Source: Roseovarius sp. MMSF_3281 (GTDB lineage Bacteria > Pseudomonadota > Alphaproteobacteria > Rhodobacterales > Rhodobacteraceae). From it: a DNA stretch of 51,177 nucleotides. The notes below the pieces were generated by a model. That model was not told where the DNA came from and did no database searches. It worked only from the letters and a program-made list of their open reading frames with translations. A program made the translations under genes and the position numbers. Where the stretch lies: positions 1-51,177 of the forward strand of contig NZ_JASHIM010000025.1 of assembly GCF_030733685.1 (NCBI RefSeq), in the 5' to 3' direction. Shown piece after piece: positions 6,391-15,067 of this stretch (position 1 is its first letter; every line of letters begins with the position of its first letter).

Positions 6391-8493
6391 ATGCGTACAA
6401 CCTTGGCAGGGTATCAGGGATTGCTTATCAGTCTCGCACTCTTTCTTGTTTTTGTGGCAAGCCCTGTTCGCGCCTTGGAATCCAATGCGTATCGTTCCGA
6501 AGTTCTGACGGCACGTTTGATCGTCGCGGAAGCAGGAATCGCCCCAGGATCGCAGTTCCTTTCGGCGGGTTTGAAGATTGAACTGGAGGAAGGATGGAAA
6601 GCGTACTGGCGGTCGCCAGGCGAGGTTGGCCTGCCGCCAGAGATCGATTGGGAGGGGTCCACAAACCTTGAATCCGTCGACATGCTTTGGCCCGCACCCA
6701 CGCGTTTCCGCGCCTTCGGAATTGAAAATTTCGGCTATGCCAAACAAGTAATATTTCCATTGCAGTTGCGGCTTGCGAACTCTGATAGAGCGCCCGAGCT
6801 GAAGGGACTCGTCGATCTGCTGATCTGCTCCAATGTGTGCATTCCGGAAAGGTTTGAATTGACACTCCCTGTGCCATTGGGAACGGGCGTCGATGCGAAA
6901 GCCGCGACCGATATCGCGACATGGGCCGCTCGCGTACCTGTTGCAGGGCCAGAAAGTGCAATAGCGGTCTCGGGCGCATCGCTGAAGCAGGATCAGGCAT
7001 TGGTTGTTCAAATGACGCGGCCTTCTGGCTGGAACAATCCCGATCTTTTTCCAGAGTTTGGTGCAGGCTCTGCATTCGGCGCACCCGACATCCGCCTTAC
7101 AAGTGATCGCACCGGTCTCTGGGCAAGTATCCCGATTCTCGCGTTAAGCGAGGAACAAACCTCCCTTCGAATTACGGTCGTAGACGAGGATGTCGCGGTT
7201 ACATTCGATGATGTGAACACTACCGACGTTGTACCTGCGCCACCTTACGCATCCGAGACCAGCCAAGATAGGGGTCAGTTTTTCCCGATTCTCTTGCTGT
7301 CCTTCCTGGGAGGGTTGATACTGAACGCAATGCCATGCGTCTTGCCAGTTCTATCGATTAAGTTCGGGTCGGCGCTCCGAATGAAGAATCGCTCCCTTTC
7401 ACAATTGCGCGCGGGATTTCTCGCTACGGCTGTGGGAACTGTTGCTTTTATGTGGGTGCTGGCCTTGGCGGTCATAGCGCTGCAGACGCTCGGATATGCC
7501 GTTGGATGGGGTGTGCAGTTTCAGAATGCATATTTCCTAATTGCACTCATTCTCGTTGTCGGACTCTTTGCGGCAAATTTGTTTGGAGTTTTTGAAATTT
7601 CTTTGCCCAGCAGCTGGATGGTTAGGCTATCTGGCCGCTTTGGGCGGGGGTATGCCGAAGACTTCTCCACCGGCGCTCTGGCTGCGATACTTGCAACGCC
7701 TTGTTCAGCCCCGTTGCTGGGGACAGCCATTGCCTTCGCCCTTTCTGGCACGACAGGCGATATACTTGCGGTTTTCACAGCGATGGGGATTGGGCTTGCA
7801 CTGCCATATATTCTGGTTGCCGCTTGGCCTGGTTTCCTGTCTCGACTGCCCAAACCGGGACCCTGGATGATAAGCGTGAAGATCGTTCTCGGATTGCTGC
7901 TTGCCGGAACCGTTGCATGGCTATGCTGGGTCTTGATTGGTGTGACGTCGCCAACTCTCACAGGCCTGGTGCTGCTGGGTCTTGGGCTCATCGTACTGGC
8001 GGCGAGAGCCTATCAGGTTCAGCCTCGTAACGGTTTGCTGTGGGGAATGACTGCGGTTTTGGGCATGACGTTGGCGGCCCCTGCACTGCTGCCAAAAAGC
8101 TCCGATGATGTAACAGCCTCGATCACTTCTTACTGGGTCGAGTTCGACCGGTCCCGGATCGCGCGTGAAGTGTCGCAGGGCAAAACTGTCTTCGTGGACG
8201 TTACTGCGGATTGGTGCATCACTTGTAAAGCAAACAAAACCCTGGTCCTGGATCGTGAACCAGTTTTGGGAGCACTTGGCGAGGAAGGCGTGATTGCGAT
8301 GCGCGCGGATTGGACGCGACCGGACGCGAAAATCCAATCCTATCTCGAGGCGCACGGCAGATACGCAATTCCGCTCAACATCGTCTACGGTCCAGATGCT
8401 CCTGAAGGTATCATTTTATCTGAACTACTATCTGCGGATGCCGTTCTCGAAGCACTGTCGGCTGCCAATCTCAGCGCTGTCCGAAAACGATGA
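6391..8493 (+). CDS. DsbD/ScsB-family transmembrane thiol-disulfide reductase
   Basis: A 700-residue protein that carries electrons from cytoplasmic thioredoxin across the inner membrane to periplasmic thiol proteins. A signal peptide (cleavage near VRALES) leads an N-terminal periplasmic domain of about 260 residues with CSNVC. About eight membrane helices follow, with the paired cysteines in NAMPCVLPVL and ATPCSAPLLG. The C-terminal thioredoxin domain has Cys609 and Cys612 in DWCITC. The length and N-terminal domain fit the ScsB (suppressor of copper sensitivity) branch better than classical DsbD. It converges with ccmI, and its product would supply reductant to CcmG and the DsbA-like proteins nearby. 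Probable promoter: site C. Confidence 0.9.
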   Translation: MRTTLAGYQGLLISLALFLVFVASPVRALESNAYRSEVLTARLIVAEAGIAPGSQFLSAGLKIELEEGWKAYWRSPGEVGLPPEIDWEGSTNLESVDMLWPAPTRFRAFGIENFGYAKQVIFPLQLRLANSDRAPELKGLVDLLICSNVCIPERFELTLPVPLGTGVDAKAATDIATWAARVPVAGPESAIAVSGASLKQDQALVVQMTRPSGWNNPDLFPEFGAGSAFGAPDIRLTSDRTGLWASIPILALSEEQTSLRITVVDEDVAVTFDDVNTTDVVPAPPYASETSQDRGQFFPILLLSFLGGLILNAMPCVLPVLSIKFGSALRMKNRSLSQLRAGFLATAVGTVAFMWVLALAVIALQTLGYAVGWGVQFQNAYFLIALILVVGLFAANLFGVFEISLPSSWMVRLSGRFGRGYAEDFSTGALAAILATPCSAPLLGTAIAFALSGTTGDILAVFTAMGIGLALPYILVAAWPGFLSRLPKPGPWMISVKIVLGLLLAGTVAWLCWVLIGVTSPTLTGLVLLGLGLIVLAARAYQVQPRNGLLWGMTAVLGMTLAAPALLPKSSDDVTASITSYWVEFDRSRIAREVSQGKTVFVDVTADWCITCKANKTLVLDREPVLGALGEEGVIAMRADWTRPDAKIQSYLEAHGRYAIPLNIVYGPDAPEGIILSELLSADAVLEALSAANLSAVRKR

Positions 8494-8592
8494 CATAGTG
8501 CCGTTGCATTGCTCAAGGGAGGCAGAACCTACAGTGGTTTAGTTTCAGGTGAAAGGAAAGCTGTTATGTATCTGAGACCACGCGGCCCCAAT

Positions 8593-9744
8593 TTATTTGT
8601 TGATCCGATCCAATCGGGCCGTGGCGGCGGCACGCATAGGGTCGGTTTCCGGAAGGCTTTCGGCCAAGGTGCGCGCATTGTCGGCGGCGTTCTGGGCAGC
8701 ATCAAAGTCACCCAATACACTGTACGCCTCCGCAAGCCGAAGCCATCCTTCAAGATTGTCTTGGTCATCCAACAATCGCGCCGCCAAGCGGTCAACCATG
8801 GAGCGGACGAAAGCGCTGCGTTCCTCGACCGACATGTCCTGAGCGGCCTCGATATCGGCCGCACCGGGGCTACGCGCGTCCCGAGAGTCCGGAAAGAAAT
8901 CAGCTAGGGTGACAGGGCTCTCTCCAACCTGTTCCCCCAATCGGTTGGCGACAGACAGGAAAAGTTCCATCCACGGATAGGCGCGATCCGCTCTCTTGAG
9001 GCGCTCGATCAAAAGCGTCCTCGCTTCATCTGGAACCCCGTCCTGTTCGAGGATCCGGGCTCTATAGAAAATTGGGCCTGGATCATCGGGGTCCATCTCC
9101 GATGCGCGTTCGATCACGCTTTCCGCTTGCGGCGTCACGATCCCGTTCTCGGCTGCGATCAAGGCCTCGGCATATAGCAATAGGGTTGAGATATCTGCAT
9201 TGTCGCGGACAGTGACGCGTTCGAATGCATCGGCGGCATCATCGTAACGAGCCATACGCATATAGGTCTGACCGAGCAGAACCCAACCATCACTTGGTCC
9301 ACCAGACTCGTCTGCTTCAAGCCGGGTTTTTAGTCTCTGGGTCAACTCTGAGAGGTTTGCGGCTTCCTGGGTTTCAGATGCGCGAGACGCCAGAGGCTGG
9401 CTTTCGATCTGTGGCGAGCCGATTTGAGAATACAGAGCGAAGGCTACCAATGGCGTGGCAATGGCGGACGCGAAGATGGTGCTTCGCCCACTTGCGCGCG
9501 ACGATTCACGTGTCGCAAGCCGACCGGCAGCCAGAATGCGGCGTTTGATTTCAACCCTGGCCGCGTCGGCCTCGGTAACGGATATCAGATTCCGCTCTTG
9601 ATCAGTATCAATTTCGGAAAGCTGATCCTTGAGGATAACCAACGCTCCATCCTTTCTGTTCAGGACTTCACCCGTTCGATAGAGACCGGACAAGAACAGA
9701 AGGACAGTGATGGATGCCATCGCGCCTAACACCAACCAAATCAT
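8593..9744 (-). CDS. ccmI: cytochrome c biogenesis protein CcmI
   Basis: A 383-residue inner-membrane protein: TM helix at 1-20, a cytoplasmic loop with leucine-zipper-like spacing (NRKDGALVILKDQLSEID), a second TM near residue 95, then a periplasmic TPR domain (for example WVLLGQTYMRMARYDDAADA and WLRLAEAYSVLGDFDAAQNA). CcmI is the apocytochrome c chaperone of the system I heme lyase. It overlaps ccmH by four bases and is the last gene of the ccmFGHI unit. Confidence 0.92.
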   Translation of the reverse strand: MIWLVLGAMASITVLLFLSGLYRTGEVLNRKDGALVILKDQLSEIDTDQERNLISVTEADAARVEIKRRILAAGRLATRESSRASGRSTIFASAIATPLVAFALYSQIGSPQIESQPLASRASETQEAANLSELTQRLKTRLEADESGGPSDGWVLLGQTYMRMARYDDAADAFERVTVRDNADISTLLLYAEALIAAENGIVTPQAESVIERASEMDPDDPGPIFYRARILEQDGVPDEARTLLIERLKRADRAYPWMELFLSVANRLGEQVGESPVTLADFFPDSRDARSPGAADIEAAQDMSVEERSAFVRSMVDRLAARLLDDQDNLEGWLRLAEAYSVLGDFDAAQNAADNARTLAESLPETDPMRAAATARLDRINK

Positions 9745-10226
9745 GGGTCTCTCCGTCCTTCATTTTCATGAAAAATGGCTTCGAACTCACGCTCTTCATC
9801 GGGGCTCAGTGGATCAGCAGTGCCATCAAGAACGGCCCTGCTTCGGCACCTGATTGTGACAAAGACAACGCCAATCCCAACGGCAAAAAGAACCGCTGGT
9901 CCGAACCACAACAGATACGTGGCGGGTTTCAGTCGCGGCCTGAACAGGACGAAGTCACCATATCGATCTACGAAAAACGCAATGATCTCGTCATTTGTTT
10001 CACCTGCAATCAGACGTTCGCGCAGCAAGGTGCGCATCGTTCGGGCAACACCCGCATTTGAGCTATCGATATCCTGATTCTGGCAGACAACGCAGCGTAG
10101 CTGCTTTGAGAGCTCCCGGGCGCGCGACTCAAGCACCGGATCATCCAGCAACTCATCTGGCTCCACAGCCCATGCCGCGGTTGTTGCGGCAAGCATCAGC
10201 ACCAGTGAATAGAGCCAACTCTTCAT
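9741..10226 (-). CDS. ccmH: cytochrome c maturation thiol protein CcmH
   Basis: A 161-residue protein with signal peptide (1-20), the invariant LRCVVCQNQ motif (Cys45, Cys48) and a C-terminal membrane helix (LLWFGPAVLFAVGIGVVFV). CcmH keeps apocytochrome cysteines reduced for heme attachment by CcmF. It overlaps ccmG upstream and ccmI downstream by four bases each, so the genes are translationally coupled. Confidence 0.93.
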   Translation of the reverse strand: MKSWLYSLVLMLAATTAAWAVEPDELLDDPVLESRARELSKQLRCVVCQNQDIDSSNAGVARTMRTLLRERLIAGETNDEIIAFFVDRYGDFVLFRPRLKPATYLLWFGPAVLFAVGIGVVFVTIRCRSRAVLDGTADPLSPDEEREFEAIFHENEGRRDP

Positions 10227-10777
10227 GATTGACCACCTGCTGCGGCCAACGCAGCACGAATTTCATCCTGTGCCTCTGGCGTCACAATGGGACCAACGTA
10301 GCGATAGACTACGATACCGTTCGCATCGATCACAAACGTCTCAGGCACCCCCGAAATACCCCATTCGATACCGACCCGGCCCTCGCTGTCTGATCCGATC
10401 CTCTCATAGGGGTTGCCAAGCTCCTCCAGCCAGTTTGCGGCATCTGCTGGTTTGTCCATGTAGTTAATCCCCATCAGCCGAACACCGTCCTGTTCAACAA
10501 GCCTGGTTAGCACCGCATGCTCAGCACGACAGGGCACGCACCATGAAGCGAATACATTGACCAAAACCGGCTCGCCAATGCTACGAAGGGCTGCGGCCGA
10601 CAGTCCGGGGGTCTGCGTGCTCTCTACCGGTGGAAGCTCAAAATCCGGAACTGGTTCGGAGACCAAAGCGGAAGGAATTGCGTTAGGATCTCGGTCTGGG
10701 TTGAGCCCCCAGAACAAAAATCCACCCAAGACCACTGCGACCAGCGCTGGCATCGCGAGAAGGATTTTCTTCATCAT
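10223..10777 (-). CDS. ccmG: CcmG/DsbE thioredoxin-fold protein
   Basis: A 184-residue membrane-anchored periplasmic thioredoxin (TM 4-24) with active site WCVPC (Cys80, Cys83), the GINYMDKP insert and GVPETFVID, all typical of CcmG. It reduces CcmH or apocytochrome c, taking electrons from a DsbD/CcdA-type protein; a DsbD homologue lies just beyond ccmI. The start is the tandem ATGATG at 10777, one base after the ccmF stop. A paralogue is at 44869-45441. Confidence 0.92.
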   Translation of the reverse strand: MMKKILLAMPALVAVVLGGFLFWGLNPDRDPNAIPSALVSEPVPDFELPPVESTQTPGLSAAALRSIGEPVLVNVFASWCVPCRAEHAVLTRLVEQDGVRLMGINYMDKPADAANWLEELGNPYERIGSDSEGRVGIEWGISGVPETFVIDANGIVVYRYVGPIVTPEAQDEIRAALAAAGGQS

Positions 10778-10778
10778 A

Positions 10779-12770
10779 TCATTCCGCCGGTTGAAGCGCT
10801 GACGACCGGCTTTTTGGCGACGGCGCACCCACCCGCAATCTGCGGTCCGATAGCGAAAGGGACCCGCCAAGCACCAGCATCGTCGCTCCGATCCATATCC
10901 AATTAACCAGTGGTTCGTAGAGAATGCGCAAATTCCACTGGCCCGACGCCTTTTCGGTCGCAGGCTCACTGATGGTGACGTAGAGATCACCTCTGAGCGT
11001 TGATCGGATTGCAGATTCGGTTGTGGACGTCCCCGCAACTGGATAGTTTCTGCGCTCCGGACGAAGAAGCGTAATCTCCCGTCCATCTTTCAAGACGCGA
11101 AGCTGGCCTTGTTGTGCGATGTAGTTTGGACCACGCAACCGTTCGACACCGTCGAATATTACCTCAAAACCGGCGATTTCCACGGTCGTCCCCGGTTCTG
11201 CGAAAAGAACACGTTCTTCCTTCCAGGCTGTGGAACCTACAAACCCAAGCACAAGCATTGCAACGCCAAGATGCGCGAGCGTCATACCGTGCGCAGCGCG
11301 CGGCAAGTTCCGCGCGCGACGCAGCGACTGTGAAAGGGGTAAATCAAAGAGCTTGATGCGCAACGCCCATTCGCGCAACGTTGCAACAAAAACCCAGGCT
11401 GCAATCCCTATTGAGACCACTGCAAGCAGGGGCCCGTCTGTCTGAAGGTACCAAACGATCCCCGCAACACCAATCGCGATACCAAAAACCAAACGCAGCC
11501 GCTGCCAGATACCGGGAAGATCGGCCCGTTTCCAAGACAGGAATGGGCCAATTCCCATGATGATGACTAGCGGCAGCATGAAAGGGATAAACGTCGCGTT
11601 GAAATACGGTGGTCCTACAGAGATCTTTTCATCAGTCACCGCTTCCACAAACAACGGATAGAGTGTTCCAAAAAGGACGGTCGCCGTTGCGGTCGCGAGC
11701 AGAAGGTTGTTGAGCAAAAGCCCCGCCTCGCGGCTAATCGGCCGAAATACGCCACCCGATCCAAGCTGAGGCGCGCGCCATGCGTAAAGTGTCAGTGAGC
11801 CGACAATGGTTACGCCAAGAAGGCCGAGAATGTACACGCCGCGCGCCGGGTCGACCGCGAACGCGTGAACGGATGTCAAAATGCCGGATCGGACGATAAA
11901 TGTCCCCAGAAGTGACAGTGAAAAGGTCAGGATGGCCAAAAGAATGGTCCAGCTTTTGAACGTGTCCCGCTTTTCCGTGACGATAGCGGAGTGCAGGAGT
12001 GCCGTACCCAGCAGCCATGGCATGAAGGATGCGTTTTCCACCGGGTCCCAAAACCACCAGCCGCCCCAGCCAAGTTCGTAATAGGCCCACCAAGAGCCGA
12101 GTGCGATCCCCGCAGTGAGGCTGATCCAGGCCGTCAGAGTCCAAGGCCGCACCCAACGCGCCCATGCGGGATCCACCCGACCCTCTATCAGAGCCGCGAC
12201 CGCGAAGGAGAAGACGATCGAGAAGCCGACATACCCAAAATACAAGAGCGGGGGATGCATCGCCAACCCGATGTCCTGCAGCAGAGGATTAAGGTCTGTG
12301 CCATCCAGAGGCGGCGGAAACACCCGCTCGAACGGATTGGATGTAAAGAGCATGAAGCTCAGGAAACCGACGCTGATCCAGGCTTGAACGGATAGAGTTC
12401 GCGCTTTGAGACCAACCGGAATGTTTCTGCCCAGCAGCGCGACCCCAGCCCCGAAAAGTACGAGAATAAAGGTCCAGAGAACTAGAGACCCTTCGTGGCT
12501 GCCCCAAGTGCCGGCAACCTTGAAGATCATCGGCTTCAGAGAGTGGGAATTTTCAACCACGTTTCGAACCGTGAAATCACTGACAACAAAGGAGCGCATG
12601 AGCGCGCCAAACGCAATTGCAACTAACGTCACCTGAAGCACCGCTGTTGTCTTTGCACTTTCCATCCAAAGCACGCGTCCCGTGCTTGCTCCGACAATTG
12701 GCAAGATGCTTTGAACAATCGCGACGGCAAGCGCGAGGGTAAGGGCGAATTGTCCGATCTCAGGTGTCAT
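10779..12770 (-). CDS. ccmF: cytochrome c heme lyase subunit CcmF
   Basis: A 663-residue polytopic protein of normal CcmF length. The tryptophan-rich heme-handling segment WGGWWFWDPVENASFMPW is intact, as is TWGSHEGSLVLW near the N terminus. CcmF receives heme from holo-CcmE and attaches it to the CXXCH motif with CcmH and CcmI. The start is ATG at 12770 (MTPEIGQFAL), chosen by family alignment. CcmA-E are absent from the window, so heme delivery must come from another copy elsewhere. The unit starts from the MerR-type promoter at 13005-13035, about 230 bases upstream. Confidence 0.95.
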   Translation of the reverse strand: MTPEIGQFALTLALAVAIVQSILPIVGASTGRVLWMESAKTTAVLQVTLVAIAFGALMRSFVVSDFTVRNVVENSHSLKPMIFKVAGTWGSHEGSLVLWTFILVLFGAGVALLGRNIPVGLKARTLSVQAWISVGFLSFMLFTSNPFERVFPPPLDGTDLNPLLQDIGLAMHPPLLYFGYVGFSIVFSFAVAALIEGRVDPAWARWVRPWTLTAWISLTAGIALGSWWAYYELGWGGWWFWDPVENASFMPWLLGTALLHSAIVTEKRDTFKSWTILLAILTFSLSLLGTFIVRSGILTSVHAFAVDPARGVYILGLLGVTIVGSLTLYAWRAPQLGSGGVFRPISREAGLLLNNLLLATATATVLFGTLYPLFVEAVTDEKISVGPPYFNATFIPFMLPLVIIMGIGPFLSWKRADLPGIWQRLRLVFGIAIGVAGIVWYLQTDGPLLAVVSIGIAAWVFVATLREWALRIKLFDLPLSQSLRRARNLPRAAHGMTLAHLGVAMLVLGFVGSTAWKEERVLFAEPGTTVEIAGFEVIFDGVERLRGPNYIAQQGQLRVLKDGREITLLRPERRNYPVAGTSTTESAIRSTLRGDLYVTISEPATEKASGQWNLRILYEPLVNWIWIGATMLVLGGSLSLSDRRLRVGAPSPKSRSSALQPAE

Positions 12771-12867
12771 TTTGCGTCCTCCTGAGTAGCGCTTCTGCAT
12801 CCGAGCCGGACAAGGTTTCCGCATCGGGATAGTTCAGCATGTTCATCGTCCATTCTAGTGAGATCAT
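12760..12867 (-). CDS. possible 35-residue leader ORF coupled to ccmF
   Basis: An ATG at 12867 opens a frame for 35 residues ending LLRRTQNDT, whose stop lies eleven bases inside ccmF. That overlap is the usual pattern for translational coupling. There is no recognised family, the ribosome site (GGAG) is rather far, and another frame is also open here, so this may be chance. Confidence 0.2.
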   Translation of the reverse strand: MISLEWTMNMLNYPDAETLSGSDAEALLRRTQNDT

Positions 12868-13004
12868 ATCGCGACATTCTCCACTTTCCGCCTGTGTTCG
12901 CTTCTGTGAATCGCAACCGAGTTGGGGTTGGGCGGAAAACCGAATGGGATGAAGTTCTTTGCGCGTGCATGCCGTGAGCAGGATCCGACAGTTGATTCGC
13001 GTCC
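12868..13004 (-). other. untranslated leader of the ccmFGHI transcript
   Basis: The expected transcription start from site E is near 12998, so about 230 bases of leader precede ccmF. Apart from the doubtful leader ORF I see no gene, tRNA or clear riboswitch in it. The DNA from 13036 to 13285, between sites E and D, likewise shows nothing I can name. Confidence 0.4.
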
Positions 13005-13035
13005 TTTGTAGTTCCTGCAGTCGCTGTAGGTTCAA
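13005..13035 (-). promoter_or_regulatory. MerR-type promoter, site E, before ccmFGHI
   Basis: Reading leftward: -35 TTGAAC, 19-bp spacer with dyad CTACAGCGACTGCAG (13015-13029), -10 TACAAA. Layout and dyad match site A closely. It places cytochrome c assembly under the metal regulator. Confidence 0.82.
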
Positions 13036-13285
13036 GCGTTATTTTAGACTGATACCTTAAAAAATGACCCATGCTTGCAGTGCATCTGCGTAGCAGCTTT
13101 GTATCTGCAGGCCCGGTTTCCGCAGGCGTCGGATTTAGCGGAAATTGCCGTTGCCTTCCCTTGATGGCCACCTGCAGGGTCAGACGAAGCAGCGAAACAT
13201 TGAGTGACGGCAGGTTTTGAAGCGCTGAATAGAGAGCATTAGCTTCACAGGTGCGTGACGTGCTGCCGCAGGGCAAGAATCACGC

Positions 13286-13316
13286 TTGAACCTACAGTAG
13301 CTAGAGGGTGTAAGCG
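13286..13316 (+). promoter_or_regulatory. MerR-type promoter, site D, before the 13-gene operon
   Basis: -35 TTGAAC, 19-bp spacer with dyad CTACAGTAGCTAGAG (13292-13306), -10 TAAGCG. The sequence resembles, from memory, the lead-resistance pbrA promoter region of Cupriavidus (TTGACT, dyad with ACTAGAGGG, 19-bp spacing). The start of sco follows 36 bases later. Confidence 0.85.
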
Positions 13317-13442
13317 CTCTGAAAATATAGAATCAAATTCGGGCGGAGCGGCGTGAAGCTTTCAGGTCTTCAGAAAGTGCTATGGGTTTTGGCGGGCGTG
13401 GCGGCGCTCGTTTTCATCTGGCTGTTACTGTGGGCGGACTAT
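13286..13442. repeat. direct repeat, copy 2 (intact sco side)
   Basis: Partner of 5929-6085: 157 bases, no gaps, 17 mismatches counted by eye, most of them in the final 24 bases and around the -10. This copy leads into a full-length sco gene and is probably the parent arrangement. Confidence 0.9.
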
Positions 13443-13955
13443 GGCGCCGATATTACCCAAGCCGAGAATGAACCACCTTTCCTTGCGCAGTTCGAACTGA
13501 CGGACCATCGCGGCATGGTCCAAACAGACGAAGATTTCGCAGGGCGCTGGATGCTGGTCTTCTTTGGTTTCACCAATTGCCCCGACGTCTGTCCTACAAC
13601 ACTGTCCGAAGTCGCGGCCGTGATGGAGGGCTTGGGCGACGAGGCGGCAAAGGTCCAGCCGATTTTTATAACGATTGATCCGGAGCGGGATACGCCGACA
13701 GCACTTGCCGGGTATGTGCCCCTGTTCGACGCAGGGATCATCGGGCTGACCGGCACGCCGGAGCAGATCGCCGCAACATCCGAGACCTTCCCAATTTTCT
13801 TTGAGAGGATCGAAGAGGCCAGCGCGCCGGATGGCTATACAATGGGGCACACATCGCACCTGTTCCTTTTTGATCCGCAGGCGGGCTTCGCCGATTCCTG
13901 GCCCTACGGCACACCCGCCGAAGAGATCCTTGCGGATCTGAGAGAGAGGATCTGA
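13353..13955 (+). CDS. SCO1/SenC family copper chaperone
   Basis: A 200-residue membrane-anchored thioredoxin-fold protein that delivers copper to, or reduces the cysteines of, the CuA site of cytochrome oxidase. Seen: TM anchor 8-27; FFGFTNCPDVCPTT with Cys76 and Cys80; TIDPERDTP; and the copper-ligand His166 in YTMGHTSH. GTG start, as in the duplicated copy at 5996. First gene of the long rightward operon, with six bases before dsbB. One of three full SCO proteins in the window. Confidence 0.93.
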   Translation: MKLSGLQKVLWVLAGVAALVFIWLLLWADYGADITQAENEPPFLAQFELTDHRGMVQTDEDFAGRWMLVFFGFTNCPDVCPTTLSEVAAVMEGLGDEAAKVQPIFITIDPERDTPTALAGYVPLFDAGIIGLTGTPEQIAATSETFPIFFERIEEASAPDGYTMGHTSHLFLFDPQAGFADSWPYGTPAEEILADLRERI

Positions 13956-13960
13956 TCGCC

Positions 13961-14383
13961 ATGACCCGACTTTCCGGAGAAACGGCCCTTGTTCTTGCTT
14001 GGATCATTGCGCTTATCTCATCGCTTGCCGTGCTCTTTATTGGCGAGGTTCTTGGTCAAACGCCTTGCGTCCTTTGCTGGTTCCAGCGCGCCTTCATGTT
14101 CCCCCTGGCTGTCGTTCTTGGGCTCGGGCTGTGGTGGCAAGATCCTCGCGTGGGGCGCTATGGCGTTGCGCTGGCGCTTGGGGGGGCGGCGGTGGCGTTG
14201 TATCACATCGGCCTCTATGTCGGGCTGATCCCCGAGGCGATCCAGCCCTGCAAGGCGACCGGCCCCTCTTGTACCGACGACAACCAGGTGGTCTTCGGCA
14301 TTCCGATTCCGCTGATGGCGCTTGTCGCCTTCACGATGATCGGGGTGCTGTCGGCCATTTCACTGAAGGAAAAACAAACATGA
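13961..14383 (+). CDS. DsbB-like disulfide bond formation protein
   Basis: A 140-residue protein with four membrane helices. The first cysteine pair is PCVLCWFQR and the second periplasmic pair is PCKATGPSC, as in the short BdbC-type DsbB proteins. It reoxidises a DsbA partner with quinone as electron acceptor. The adjacent gene, overlapping by four bases (ATGA), is a DsbA-family protein and probably that partner. Confidence 0.9.
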   Translation: MTRLSGETALVLAWIIALISSLAVLFIGEVLGQTPCVLCWFQRAFMFPLAVVLGLGLWWQDPRVGRYGVALALGGAAVALYHIGLYVGLIPEAIQPCKATGPSCTDDNQVVFGIPIPLMALVAFTMIGVLSAISLKEKQT

Positions 14384-15039
14384 ATCGACGCGGTCTCGTT
14401 CTATCCGTTCTGGCTGTTGGTGCCGCAGGTTTTGGCGGCGCGGCCTGGTATGCCACCCGCCCCCAACCCATTGCAGAGGCAGTCCCTGTCGCGCCTGAAG
14501 TGAACGATGTGCTGATCCGGCCCTATTCCCCGATCCTCGGCCCCGAAACGGCACCTGTCACGATTGTCGAGTTTTTCGATCCAGCTTGCGAGGCCTGCCG
14601 CGCCTTCTATCCCGTGGTCAAGGATATCATGACTGAGCACGGTGATGCGGTCCGTGTCGTCATTCGATACACTGCCTTTCACGGGGACGCTTCGGTGGAA
14701 GCGATCCGTGTTCTCGAAGCTGCGCGGATGCAGCATGTGTTCGAACCCGTGCTGGAAGCGGTCCTGCGCGAGCAGCCGCGATGGGCGTCCCATGGCACTC
14801 CGGCACCGGGTTTGATCCTTGAGATTGCCGCAAGCGGTGGTCTGGATGTCGAAGCTGCTCGGACACAGATGCTGGCCCCCGGTGTCGTGGCCGTGCTCAA
14901 TCAGGACCGCGCTGATGTCGAAGCGGTTGGCGTTCGACAAACGCCCACGTTCTTCGTCAACGCCAAGCCATTGGACCCGTTTGGTGAGGCAGAACTGCGG
15001 CGACTGGTGGCGGCGGAAGTTGCGGCCAGCCAAAGTTGA
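14380..15039 (+). CDS. DsbA-family thioredoxin-fold oxidoreductase
   Basis: A 219-residue exported protein with a TM/signal segment near residues 7-23 and the active site FFDPACEACRAFY (CEAC), then the family's cis-Pro loop in VRQTPTFFVNAKPLDPFG. It resembles BdbD-like DsbA proteins, which pair with short DsbB proteins such as the one overlapping it. The role is oxidation of periplasmic thiols under metal stress, when free thiols would be poisoned. Confidence 0.88.
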   Translation: MNRRGLVLSVLAVGAAGFGGAAWYATRPQPIAEAVPVAPEVNDVLIRPYSPILGPETAPVTIVEFFDPACEACRAFYPVVKDIMTEHGDAVRVVIRYTAFHGDASVEAIRVLEAARMQHVFEPVLEAVLREQPRWASHGTPAPGLILEIAASGGLDVEAARTQMLAPGVVAVLNQDRADVEAVGVRQTPTFFVNAKPLDPFGEAELRRLVAAEVAASQS

Positions 15040-15067
15040 TGCTCGGCCAGATACAGGAGAATTCTTC

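Noticed and set aside
8523..8553. Half of a MerR-like dyad (ACCTACAGTGG) between dsbD and ccmI
   Set aside because: The second arm is lost, there is no 19-bp-spaced -10 box, and it lies between two convergent genes with nothing to drive.
12767..13276. 169-codon minus-strand frame spanning the ccm promoter
   Set aside because: It would run through promoter site E and lacks any domain; coding is improbable upstream of about 13000.
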